A DNA stretch of 64,000 nt, taken from assembly GCA_019912665.1 (NCBI GenBank), contig JAIOIE010000032.1, forward strand, positions 62,001 to 126,000, read 5' to 3'. The position numbers and the translations under genes are program-made. The notes beneath the pieces were generated by a model that was not told the DNA's origin, searched no databases, and worked only from the letters and a program-made list of their open reading frames with translations. Origin of the DNA: Deltaproteobacteria bacterium (lineage in GTDB: Bacteria; Desulfobacterota; GWC2-55-46). Positions within the stretch are counted from its first letter, which is position 1; every line of letters begins with the position of its first letter. Below, piece by piece: positions 1 to 7,940 of the stretch.

Positions 1-5
1 CCTGC

Positions 6-812
6 ATGGCGCATAAGCAGCTCATAATCCCCATATTCATACCCTTCGGCGGTTGCCCCCACCAGTGCGTATTCTGTGACCAGAAGGGCATATCCGCGGT
101 AAAGGCGCTGCCCGAGCCAGCGGAAGCGGCAAAGCAAATCGAACTTTATCTTTCCACCTGGAAGGGCAAGGGCGCGAAAGAGGCCGCGTTCTACGGCGGG
201 AGTTTCACCGGTCTCCCGGAAAAGACCCAGAAAGACTATCTCGAAGCGGCGCTCCCATTTATAAAGGAAGGGCGGCTCGATTCCATAAGGGTATCGACCA
301 GGCCCGACTATATCGACGCCCAAAGGACGGCTTTCCTTTTAGACCACGGTGTAAGGACCGTAGAGCTCGGGGTGCAGTCAATGGACCCGAAGGTGCTTAC
401 GCTCTCCGGAAGGGGGCACGGCCCCGAGGCGACCCTATCGGCTGTGGCCGCGCTCAGGGAGGCTGGGCTTAAGGTAGGCCTTCAGTTCATGCCCGGGCTT
501 CCCGGCGACACCATCGAGACCATCCTCGACACCACCCGACAGATAATCGCTCTCAAGCCTGATTTCGTAAGGGTCTATCCCTCCCTTGTCCTCAAAGGCA
601 CGGCCCTCCACAGGATGTATTTAGGCGGGCTCTATAATCCCTGGAGCCTCGAAGACATGACAGAGGCTTGCGTGCAGGTCAAGCGGCTCCTTGATGAGGC
701 CGGAGTGCCGGTCATCCGCATGGGCCTCCAGCCCGGAAAAGAGCTCGAGGAATCCATAGCCGCCGGTCCGTACCACCCTTCCTTCAGGCAGCTGGTCGAG
801 GCAATCATCTGA
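6..812 (+). CDS. Radical SAM enzyme (Elp3/HemN-like family), probably C-terminally truncated
   Basis: The protein has 268 residues. A radical SAM cluster motif CX3CX2C (CPHQCVFC) lies at residues 17-24 and should bind the 4Fe-4S cluster that cleaves S-adenosylmethionine. Family hallmarks follow: YGGSFTG near residue 64, STRPDYID near 97 and ELGVQSMD near 120. The exact substrate is not predictable. Related proteins as I remember them carry roughly another 80-100 residues after the GPYHPSFRQLVE motif. Here the frame stops five residues after it, three bases before a copy of a mobile palindromic repeat (815-858), so repeat insertion or deletion may have trimmed the gene. ATG at 6 fits the usual N-terminus. 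The radical SAM assignment is firm; truncation is inferred. Confidence 0.85.
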   Translation: MAHKQLIIPIFIPFGGCPHQCVFCDQKGISAVKALPEPAEAAKQIELYLSTWKGKGAKEAAFYGGSFTGLPEKTQKDYLEAALPFIKEGRLDSIRVSTRPDYIDAQRTAFLLDHGVRTVELGVQSMDPKVLTLSGRGHGPEATLSAVAALREAGLKVGLQFMPGLPGDTIETILDTTRQIIALKPDFVRVYPSLVLKGTALHRMYLGGLYNPWSLEDMTEACVQVKRLLDEAGVPVIRMGLQPGKELEESIAAGPYHPSFRQLVEAII

Positions 813-814
813 TT

Positions 815-858
815 CATGGCAATCTCTAAAAAAATCGATCTTTTCCCCCTGAGGGCTT
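815..858. repeat. Degenerate copy of the 57478-57620 palindromic repeat (left end)
   Basis: The stretch begins CATGGCAATCTCTAAAAA and continues into a run reading ATCTTTTCCCCC. It matches the left end of the element at 57478, which begins CATGGCAACCTCTAAAAA and has the same ATCTTTTCCCCC block at the same distance. Both copies sit at or just beyond the stop codon of a gene. The right arm is not recognisable here, so this is a partial or decayed copy. Confidence 0.6.
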
Positions 859-931
859 GCAAACCGTAAAACCGGGGTTATCCTTATATATGCCTCTCCG
901 TTCACGGGGCAAAAAAGCAGGGGGAATGCCC

Positions 932-1288
932 ATGAAAAGGACCGTCTCCGCGCTCCTTGCAGCCCTTGTCTTATTTCTCGCCGTAGCCCCGGCACAGGCC
1001 GCCTCGACAATGGAAAAAGGGGAGCCCACATCGAGCGAGATAATATTTGACGTCCTCGTCGGTAGGCCGCTCGGCATAGTGGCTACAGTCCTCGGCACCG
1101 CGGTCTTCATCGTGGGCCTGCCTTTCACCATCCCGGCCCGCAGCGTCGGGGTTACAGCCGAGAAGCTCATCGCGGACCCGTTTAAATACACCTTCGCAAG
1201 GCCTGTCGGCGACATCGACAGCTATGCCAGGTACTGCTGCGACGATACGAAAGAAGCCCTTACGGGCCCTGAACCATCCGCCCTGTAG
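932..1288 (+). CDS. Small exported hydrophobic protein of unknown function
   Basis: The start is placed at ATG 932 because an AGGGGG ribosome-binding site ends seven bases upstream; the in-frame ATG at 926 is too close to it. The 118-residue product starts with a signal peptide (MKRTVSALLAALVLFLAVAPAQA). It then has one hydrophobic, glycine-containing segment (about residues 43-65, VGRPLGIVATVLGTAVFIVG) and a C-terminal part with a CC pair (YARYCCDD). It resembles short conserved exported proteins sometimes mislabelled 'multidrug transporter', but I cannot name a domain. It lies alone between the truncated radical SAM gene and the mfd promoter. Confidence 0.6.
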   Translation: MKRTVSALLAALVLFLAVAPAQAASTMEKGEPTSSEIIFDVLVGRPLGIVATVLGTAVFIVGLPFTIPARSVGVTAEKLIADPFKYTFARPVGDIDSYARYCCDDTKEALTGPEPSAL

Positions 1289-1341
1289 TCCCTCCCTCGT
1301 TTTCGCCCATAAATCACCGCTTTTCCCCGAAGCGCCCGGTG

Positions 1342-1350
1342 TGTTATAAT
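1342..1350 (+). promoter_or_regulatory. Extended -10 promoter for mfd
   Basis: TGTTATAAT matches the extended -10 consensus TGnTATAAT exactly. No good -35 hexamer is visible, as expected for extended -10 promoters. The predicted transcript starts near 1357, about 38 bases before the mfd ATG. Confidence 0.5.
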
Positions 1351-1358
1351 TTTTTGTT

Positions 1359-1388
1359 CCCCCGTTCAGCCGTGGATGCAACGGGGGA
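1359..1388 (+). promoter_or_regulatory. Leader hairpin covering the mfd ribosome-binding site
   Basis: CCCCCGTT (1359-1366) and AACGGGGG (1380-1387) form a perfect eight-pair stem with a 13-base loop. The right arm contains the GGGGGA Shine-Dalgarno sequence seven bases before the mfd ATG at 1395, so folding would hide the ribosome-binding site. Confidence 0.5.
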
Positions 1389-1394
1389 CCCGAT

Positions 1395-4300
1395 ATGTCC
1401 ACCAGAGAAAAGACCTATTCCATAAAAGACGCCCTTAGGGACGCCTTCCAGCTCGGGCCCGGCAGAAGGACGTCCATATCCGGCCTTTACGGCTCATCCA
1501 GGACGTATCTTCTTTCCGCGCTCTTCCGCGAGCTTGGAAGGCCGCTACTGGCCGTGACCGACGGGCCGGAGAGCGCCGAATCCTTTGCAGGCGACCTCCG
1601 GTTTTTCCTGGGCGAGGAAGACGTGCTCCTCTACCCGGCCCCGGAGGTGCTCCCTTTCGAGCCCCAGCCCGCTCACCAGGACATACAGGCCCGGAGGATG
1701 GAGGCCCTCTTCAGGCTCGTTTCCGGCAAGCCCTTTGTCCTGGTTACCCCGGCATCCAATCTCATGCAGAAGGTCACGCCCAGAAGCGACCTCTCCCGGA
1801 AGTCCATTTCAATAAGGAAAGGCGAGGAAATGGACAGGGACGCGCTCACGCTTGGCCTCACTGAGGCCGGGTATTCCCGGATGAGCATGGTAGAGGAGCG
1901 GGGCGAGATATCGGTAAGGGGCGGCATACTCGACATATTCCCGCCAATGTACGACTTCCCCGTCCGGATAGAGTTCTTCGGGGACGAGGTCGAATCCATA
2001 AGGACATTCGACCCCGCGACGCAGAGGTCGCTTAAGGAGCTCGAAGAGGCGCTCATAGTGCCTGCAAGGGAGACGGCCTCCCGGAGGTCTTCGAGGCTCG
2101 ATGCCCGCGAAAGGCTCATAGAAAGGGCGGAGGAGCTGGACATATCGCGCGAGAGGTGGGAACCGCTCTCGGACAGGCTACGCGAGGGTTCGCTCGCTGG
2201 TCTCGACTTCCTCCTCCCCCTATTCCATGAGCGGCTCGATACGCTCTTCGATTATCTCAAGCCCGACACCTTGACCGCGCTTATCGAGCCCGAGCTCGTA
2301 AGCGGCGGCCTCAAGGCGTTCGGGGACGAGGTGGACGAGGCGGCCCGCCGCCTTCTCGCCCGGAAGGAGTTCTTTACCGAGCCTTCGGCGAGCTATCTAA
2401 AGGCTGAGGAGGCCCTGGATAGCCTTTATAAATTCGCGCTCCTTGAGATCGAATCCTTCCGTAGCGGCGGCCGCGAGATATACGCTGAATCCAACATCGA
2501 CATACGGCAGGAGATATCGTCGAGAAAGGGCGAGGAGCTATTAAAGCCGCTCGTCGACAGGATATCCGGGTGGACCGAGTCCGGGAGCAGGGTCTTCATA
2601 ACCGCGCACAACAGGGGACAGGCCGAGAGGACAGGGGAGCTACTCGAAGGATATGGTCTCAAGCCCGCGTTCACGAAAGGCGTTGAAGTAGCTGCCATTG
2701 AGGGCGCGGGCCTTTATGTGGCGACCGGCTCCCTCTCGACCGGTTTCAGACTCCCTTCCGAGGGGCTTGTAATAGTATCCGAGGAGGAGGTCTTCGGGGA
2801 GAGGGTAAAGAAACGGGGCCCGCCATCGAGGCGGTTAGAAGCCTTTCTTACTCAGTTGCAGGACCTCTCCGCAGGAGACTTCATAGTCCACAAGCAGCAC
2901 GGCATCGGCCTATACAGGGGGCTTAATAAGCTCACAATTGACGGACTGGAAAACGAGTTCCTGCTCCTAGAGTACAGGGGCGGCGACAGGCTCTATCTCC
3001 CGGTCTGGAGGATGGACCTCGTAACCAAGTACCACGGCGTCGAGGGGAGTTCTCCGGAGCTCGATAAGCTAGGCGGCCCGGGATGGGAAAGGTCCAAGAA
3101 AAAGGTCAAGCAGGCTGTCGAGAAGCTAGCGGGAGAGCTCCTTAAGCTCTACGCCGAAAGGGCGGCCGCGGAGGGCTTCGCATTCTCGCCTCCTGACAGG
3201 CTCTTCCACGAGTTCGAGGCAGGTTTCGAGTACGAGGAAACACCCGACCAGGACAGGGCCATAGAGGAAACGCTTAAGGACATGCAGGAGCCCCGGCCGA
3301 TGGACAGGCTGGTCTGCGGGGACGTCGGTTACGGGAAGACCGAGGTCGCCATAAGGGCCGCGTTCAAGGCCGTGCTCGATAAGAAGCAGGTGGCCGTGCT
3401 CGTGCCCACTACCGTCCTTGCCGAGCAGCACCACAGGACCTTCTCGAACAGGCTCGCGCCGTACCCGGTCACCGTGGAAGTCCTCTCCCGGTTCAGGTCA
3501 AAAGCGGAGCAGAAGGAAATAGTAAAGAAGCTTGCGGAAGGCAAGGTGGATATCATAATCGGCACCCACAGGCTCCTCCAGGCCGATATAGAGTTCAAGG
3601 ACCTGGGCTTGATAGTAATAGACGAGGAGCACAGGTTCGGGGTCGCGCACAAGGAAAAACTCAAGAAGCTACGGGCCAGGGTCGATGTGCTTACGCTTAC
3701 GGCAACGCCCATACCGAGGACGCTTCACATGTCGCTCGCCTCGATAAGGGAGCTCTCGATAATAAACACGCCCCCTGAGGACAGGCTCGCCATAAGGACC
3801 CATGTCGTACGGCACGACGAAGAGGTCATCCGCGAGGCCATAGAGAGGGAGCTTTCAAGGGGCGGCCAGGTATTTTTCGTCCACAACAGGATACAGTCCA
3901 TAGGGCTTATCGAGGAGATGCTCCGTAGAATAGTGCCCCACGCGAGGGTGGCGGTAGCGCACGGCCAGATGAAGGAAGGGGAGCTTGAGAAGAAGATGCT
4001 CGGGTTCGTTGCCAAGGAGTCCGATATACTCCTCTCGACCTCCATAATCGAGTCGGGCCTCGATATACCGACCGCCAACACGATAATCATAAACAGGGCG
4101 GACAGGTTCGGCCTCGCCGAGCTCTATCAATTGCGGGGCAGGGTCGGAAGGAGCAAGCACCGGGCCTATGCCTATTTCATATGCCCGTCCATCGCCGAGC
4201 TCACTGGCGACGCCCGGAAAAGGATAGAGGTCATACAGGAGCTCTCGGAGCCGGGCTCGGGCTTCAGGGTGGCCACCTACGACCTTGAAATACGCGGGGC

Positions 4301-4868
4301 AGGGGAGCTTCTGGGCACGGCCCAGTCCGGCAATATCGCCGCGGTCGGCTTCGACATGTACACGCAGCTCCTTGAAGAGGCCGTCCGCGAGATAAAGGGC
4401 GAGAGGGTTGAAGAGGAGGTCGAGCCGGAAATAAACCTCCGCGTCTCGCAATACATACCCGAGGACTACGTGCCTGATACGAGGCAGAGGCTCAACCTCT
4501 ACAAGCGGTTCTCTTCCATCTCTTCGGAGTACGACATATCCGCCCTGACCGAGGAACTGGAGGACAGGTACGGCGAGGTCCCGGCGCTTACGCGTAACCT
4601 CTTCTCGACCGCTTCGTTGAAGATCATGCTCAAGGCCCTCAACGCCCGCGAGCTCACGCAAAAGGGCACGAGGCTCTATCTCTCGTTCGAGAGCGCGGAA
4701 GGGAAACTCCCGCCAGAGGGGGCTGTAAAAAAAGCGACGGAGCTTGCGAGGAAAGAGCCGAAAAGGCACAGGGTCACTCCGGAGGGGAGGTTCATAACCT
4801 TCATGAAAGAGGACGAATCCCCGCTCGAGACGGCCAGATATGTATTGAAAGAGCTTCTTAAGGGGTGA
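1395..4868 (+). CDS. mfd: Transcription-repair coupling factor Mfd
   Basis: The 1157-residue protein has the full family length. Mfd releases RNA polymerase stalled at DNA lesions and recruits UvrA. An N-terminal UvrB-like module is followed by the RNA-polymerase-interaction region (GDFIVHKQHGIGLYRGL, about residues 495-511). A superfamily 2 helicase core follows, with Walker A GDVGYGKTEV near 642 and the DEEH box near 742. The TRG motif region and the C-terminal domain come last. Its start is ATG 1395, with GGGGGA upstream. It opens a probable operon with the two peptidyl-prolyl isomerases downstream. uvrA lies about 3 kb further on, so both partners of transcription-coupled repair are close together. 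Confidence 0.98.
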   Translation: MSTREKTYSIKDALRDAFQLGPGRRTSISGLYGSSRTYLLSALFRELGRPLLAVTDGPESAESFAGDLRFFLGEEDVLLYPAPEVLPFEPQPAHQDIQARRMEALFRLVSGKPFVLVTPASNLMQKVTPRSDLSRKSISIRKGEEMDRDALTLGLTEAGYSRMSMVEERGEISVRGGILDIFPPMYDFPVRIEFFGDEVESIRTFDPATQRSLKELEEALIVPARETASRRSSRLDARERLIERAEELDISRERWEPLSDRLREGSLAGLDFLLPLFHERLDTLFDYLKPDTLTALIEPELVSGGLKAFGDEVDEAARRLLARKEFFTEPSASYLKAEEALDSLYKFALLEIESFRSGGREIYAESNIDIRQEISSRKGEELLKPLVDRISGWTESGSRVFITAHNRGQAERTGELLEGYGLKPAFTKGVEVAAIEGAGLYVATGSLSTGFRLPSEGLVIVSEEEVFGERVKKRGPPSRRLEAFLTQLQDLSAGDFIVHKQHGIGLYRGLNKLTIDGLENEFLLLEYRGGDRLYLPVWRMDLVTKYHGVEGSSPELDKLGGPGWERSKKKVKQAVEKLAGELLKLYAERAAAEGFAFSPPDRLFHEFEAGFEYEETPDQDRAIEETLKDMQEPRPMDRLVCGDVGYGKTEVAIRAAFKAVLDKKQVAVLVPTTVLAEQHHRTFSNRLAPYPVTVEVLSRFRSKAEQKEIVKKLAEGKVDIIIGTHRLLQADIEFKDLGLIVIDEEHRFGVAHKEKLKKLRARVDVLTLTATPIPRTLHMSLASIRELSIINTPPEDRLAIRTHVVRHDEEVIREAIERELSRGGQVFFVHNRIQSIGLIEEMLRRIVPHARVAVAHGQMKEGELEKKMLGFVAKESDILLSTSIIESGLDIPTANTIIINRADRFGLAELYQLRGRVGRSKHRAYAYFICPSIAELTGDARKRIEVIQELSEPGSGFRVATYDLEIRGAGELLGTAQSGNIAAVGFDMYTQLLEEAVREIKGERVEEEVEPEINLRVSQYIPEDYVPDTRQRLNLYKRFSSISSEYDISALTEELEDRYGEVPALTRNLFSTASLKIMLKALNARELTQKGTRLYLSFESAEGKLPPEGAVKKATELARKEPKRHRVTPEGRFITFMKEDESPLETARYVLKELLKG

Positions 4869-4877
4869 TATCATTTC

Positions 4878-5834
4878 GTGATGGCCGGCAGGGGTTTACC
4901 CGTTAAAAATGGCTCAGGGAACGCGCTTTTAAAGGCCGTTGCCTTCCTTTTCCTTTTGACCCTCGCCGCCGGGTGCGGCTCCTTCAAGGACGACTCCGGT
5001 GAGGTCATAATAAGGGTCAACGGGCGCTCGATAACAGCCGGGGAGTACAGGGACGCGCTGAAAAGGCTCGTGCCCTCGGAAAGGAGCGAAGAGGCGGACG
5101 AGTTCATAGAGCTCAAAAAGGAGCTCGTAGCCGAGATAATCGAAGAGGAGCTCCTCCTTGAGGAGGCCGAGAAGGCCGGCGTCTCCGTGAGCGCGGCCGA
5201 GCTCGCGGCAGAGGTAGACCTCATAAAAAAGGAATACGGCGACGCCTCGTTCAAGGCGGCCATAGAGTCGCGCTATGGCAGCCTCGGTGAATGGGAGGAG
5301 AAGATAAAAAGGAAGCTCCTGGTAAAGAAGGCCATAGAGTCGATAACAAGGCAGGCAAAGGTCTCCGAAAAGGAGGCCAGGCAATATTACGAGCAGCACA
5401 AGGAAGGGTTTTCGAGGCCCGAGCAGGTGAAGGCCAGGATGATAGTCGTCTCCTCCGAGGAGGACGCGGCAGAAGTGAGATTGAGGCTCAGCCCTGAAAA
5501 CTTCGCCGAGGTCGCGAAGGAAGTCTCCCTGAGCCCTGAGGGCAAGGAGGGCGGAAGCCTCGGGTACTTCGGGGCGGGTGACATGCCGAACGAGTTCGAG
5601 GCCGTGGTCTTCAGCCTCAAGCCGGGGGAGATAAGCCAGGTGGTCAAGACGGAATACGGTTTCCACATATTCCTCCTTGAGGAAAAGAGAAAGGGCGGGC
5701 CGATCCCGTATCCGGAGGTCAAGGCCAGGATAGTCGAGCGCCTCAAAAACGAGAAGACCGCGGTCCTCCTGGACGAGTGGATAGCCGAGAGGAAGCGCGC
5801 TTCCAGGATAGAGATAAGGGAGGGGCTCCTGTGA
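4878..5834 (+). CDS. Periplasmic parvulin-type peptidyl-prolyl cis-trans isomerase lipoprotein
   Basis: The N-terminus carries a hydrophobic signal ending in a lipobox (LTLAAGC), so the protein is probably lipid-anchored in the envelope. Residues about 40-160 form the helical SurA-like chaperone region. About 175-280 form a rotamase (PpiC/parvulin) domain with SLSPEGKEGGSLGYFG and EYGFHIFLLEE. It should help fold outer-membrane proteins. GTG 4878 sits nine bases after the strong GGTGAT site at the mfd stop; ATG 4881 is the alternative start. The next gene, a SurA homologue, overlaps its stop by four bases, so the two are probably translationally coupled. Confidence 0.9.
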   Translation: MMAGRGLPVKNGSGNALLKAVAFLFLLTLAAGCGSFKDDSGEVIIRVNGRSITAGEYRDALKRLVPSERSEEADEFIELKKELVAEIIEEELLLEEAEKAGVSVSAAELAAEVDLIKKEYGDASFKAAIESRYGSLGEWEEKIKRKLLVKKAIESITRQAKVSEKEARQYYEQHKEGFSRPEQVKARMIVVSSEEDAAEVRLRLSPENFAEVAKEVSLSPEGKEGGSLGYFGAGDMPNEFEAVVFSLKPGEISQVVKTEYGFHIFLLEEKRKGGPIPYPEVKARIVERLKNEKTAVLLDEWIAERKRASRIEIREGLL

Positions 5835-6775
5835 GAGGATTCATCGCCGCCCTGGCGTTTACCGCAATGCTGCTCTTCCCTGCCCAGGCGCGCCCGGAGG
5901 TGATGGACAGGATAGTGGCGGTCATAAACGACAGCATCATAACGCTTTCTGAGCTGAAGGCCGCCACCGCCGTGGCGATGGAGAAGCTCGGGGTTGAGGG
6001 CGGCGCGATCGACCCCGAAAAGGCCCGCGAGATGGAAGGCGGTATACTGGACGGGCTCATAGAGCAGAGGCTTGTGAAGCAGGCGGCCGACAAGGCCGGC
6101 ATAGAGGTAAGCGAGCGCGAGATAGACAACGCCGTAGAAGACATAAAGAAGCAGAACAGGCTCAGCCATGAGGAGCTCCTCCTGGCCCTGGCCGGAAACG
6201 GGCTTACGCAAAAGGAGTACAGGGAGCAGCTAAAAGAGCAGATACGCCAGGTAAAGTTCGTGAACAGGGAGTTCAGGTCCAGGATATCCATCCAGCCCGA
6301 GGACATAGAGGACTACTATCGAAGGAACATAGACGACTTCCAGTCCCCCGCCCTTTACAGGCTCAATATCATATTCCTGCCCGGCAAAGATAAGGACGTC
6401 CTCGCGAGGCGCTTGAAACTCATAACTGGCGGCCTCCAGGCCGGGGAGGACTTCAGGGACCTGGCAAGCCAGTACTCCGAAGGGCCCGCGGCATCAAACG
6501 GAGGCGATCTGGGGCTCCTGAAATCCGGGGAGCTTGAGCCCTGGCTCGAGGAGGTCGCCTTGAAGCTTAAGCCTGGAGAGGTAAGTCCGGCAATCGAGAG
6601 GTCCGAGGGCGTTTACCTCGTCCGCCTCTCGGATTTCCTGCCGCAGTCCCCGAGGCCGCTCGCGGAGGTGAGGGGAGAGATACAGGACAGGCTTTTTAAA
6701 AAGATAATGGACGAGAGGTACGCTTTCTGGCTTAACGAGACAAGGAAGTTCGCGCATATAGAGATAAGGATGTAG
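5831..6775 (+). CDS. surA: SurA-like periplasmic chaperone/peptidyl-prolyl isomerase
   Basis: The start is GTG 5831, which overlaps the upstream stop (GTGA). A GGGAGGGG site lies six bases before it, and the resulting N-terminus is a clean signal peptide (RGFIAALAFTAMLLFPAQA). The 314-residue protein has an N-terminal SurA chaperone region (DRIVAVINDSIITLSEL) and one parvulin domain (about 165-265, YSEGPAASNGGDLGLL, LKPGEVSPAIE). It acts in the periplasm on unfolded outer-membrane proteins. With only one rotamase domain it is shorter than the two-domain E. coli SurA. The paralogue immediately upstream probably shares its role. Confidence 0.9.
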   Translation: MRGFIAALAFTAMLLFPAQARPEVMDRIVAVINDSIITLSELKAATAVAMEKLGVEGGAIDPEKAREMEGGILDGLIEQRLVKQAADKAGIEVSEREIDNAVEDIKKQNRLSHEELLLALAGNGLTQKEYREQLKEQIRQVKFVNREFRSRISIQPEDIEDYYRRNIDDFQSPALYRLNIIFLPGKDKDVLARRLKLITGGLQAGEDFRDLASQYSEGPAASNGGDLGLLKSGELEPWLEEVALKLKPGEVSPAIERSEGVYLVRLSDFLPQSPRPLAEVRGEIQDRLFKKIMDERYAFWLNETRKFAHIEIRM

Positions 6776-6789
6776 GGGAGCTTATATGC

Positions 6790-6862
6790 CATTCTGAGCG
6801 TAGCGAAGAACTCGCATGTGTATTTAAAAAGATTCTTCAGTCGCTAACGCTCCCTCAGAATG
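6790..6862. repeat. Intergenic palindromic repeat (CATTCTGAG family)
   Basis: The element starts CATTCTGAGCGTAGCGAAGA and ends with the imperfect reverse complement (TCGCTAACGCTCCCTCAGAATG), giving an inverted repeat of about 20-30 bases per arm around an AT-rich centre. Elements of this sequence style are common between bacterial genes. It lies between surA and pdxA and could act as a hairpin in the transcript. Confidence 0.7.
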
Positions 6863-6919
6863 ACAGGTTGGAGTAGACTTTGCGTGATTCCTCCTGCATA
6901 CCCGGCCTCTGGAAAAATT

Positions 6920-7912
6920 ATGAAACCCAACATAGCCATAACAATGGGCGACCCTGCAGGGGTCGGCCCCGAGCTCGCACTCAAGGCCCTCGGAGATAAA
7001 AGGGTCAGGGCGCTCTGCAACCCGATCATCGTCGGGGATGCCGGGCTCCTAGCCCATCTTGCCAAAAAGCTCGGGTTGAAGGCGCCGCGCGAAAGCGAGC
7101 TCGTCGGAGTTTCAAGGCTGGACCTTAAGAAGCTTAAGCCCGGGAAGCCAGCGAAAGCCGCCGGAGAGGCGTTCATAAGCTACATAGAAGAGGCGGTATT
7201 CATGACCGCCATAGGCGACGCGGACGCGATGGTGACCTGCCCCATAAGCAAGGAGGCCGCGAAGCTCGCAGGCTTCCAATTCCCGGGGCATACGGAGTTC
7301 ATAGCGGAGCTTACGAATACGGACGATTTCGTGATGATGCTCGGGGGTCGCGACCTCAAGGTCGCGCTCGTGACCATACACGAGGCCCTTAAAAATGTGC
7401 CCCGCCTCGTGACCGGGAAAGCGGTCTTGAAGGCCCTCCGCGTAATGCACCGGGCCTTTACGCGGGACTTCGGCATCAAGAACCCGAGGATAGCGGTTTG
7501 CGGCCTTAACCCGCATGCGGGCGAGGGCGGCATTTTCGGGGATGAGGAGAAAAGGACAATAATGCCCGCGGTCGCGAAGGCCAGGAAAGAGGGCATAAAC
7601 GCGCTGGGGCCGCTTCCGGCTGATACGGTCTTTTACAGGGCCGTGAGAAAAAAGGAGTTCGACTGCGTCCTTGCCATGTACCATGACCAGGGGCTCGGGC
7701 CGCTTAAGCTCATGCACTTCGAAGACGGGGTGAACGCAACCCTCGGCCTTCCCATAATAAGGACTTCCGTAGACCACGGCACGGCTTATGATATCGCGTG
7801 GAAGGGTGTTGCAAGCCACGGTAGTTTAAGAGCGGCAATAGAGATGGCCGTTCAGATGGCCTTGAACAGAGGTTCTCTTAGAAAGAGAAGAGAGAAGGCC
7901 GCCAAGAAGTAG
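6920..7912 (+). CDS. pdxA: 4-hydroxythreonine-4-phosphate dehydrogenase PdxA
   Basis: The enzyme oxidises 4-phosphohydroxy-L-threonine for pyridoxal 5'-phosphate synthesis (DXP-dependent route). The 330-residue protein starts at ATG 6920 ([18 protein letters not shown]), the standard family N-terminus; the open frame extends upstream but only across the palindromic repeat. Metal-binding histidines are visible in [15 protein letters not shown] and AMYHDQG. The C-terminal [16 protein letters not shown] motif is also present. It lies between surA and uvrA, an arrangement that recurs in related genomes. Confidence 0.95.
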   Translation: MKPNIAITMGDPAGVGPELALKALGDKRVRALCNPIIVGDAGLLAHLAKKLGLKAPRESELVGVSRLDLKKLKPGKPAKAAGEAFISYIEEAVFMTAIGDADAMVTCPISKEAAKLAGFQFPGHTEFIAELTNTDDFVMMLGGRDLKVALVTIHEALKNVPRLVTGKAVLKALRVMHRAFTRDFGIKNPRIAVCGLNPHAGEGGIFGDEEKRTIMPAVAKARKEGINALGPLPADTVFYRAVRKKEFDCVLAMYHDQGLGPLKLMHFEDGVNATLGLPIIRTSVDHGTAYDIAWKGVASHGSLRAAIEMAVQMALNRGSLRKRREKAAKK

Positions 7913-7940
7913 CAGCCCTCTTTTTTGAAAGATAAAACTG

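Noticed and set aside
3855-4874. Long minus-strand open frame opposite mfd
   Set aside because: It mirrors high-GC codon structure of mfd and lacks any family-like sequence.
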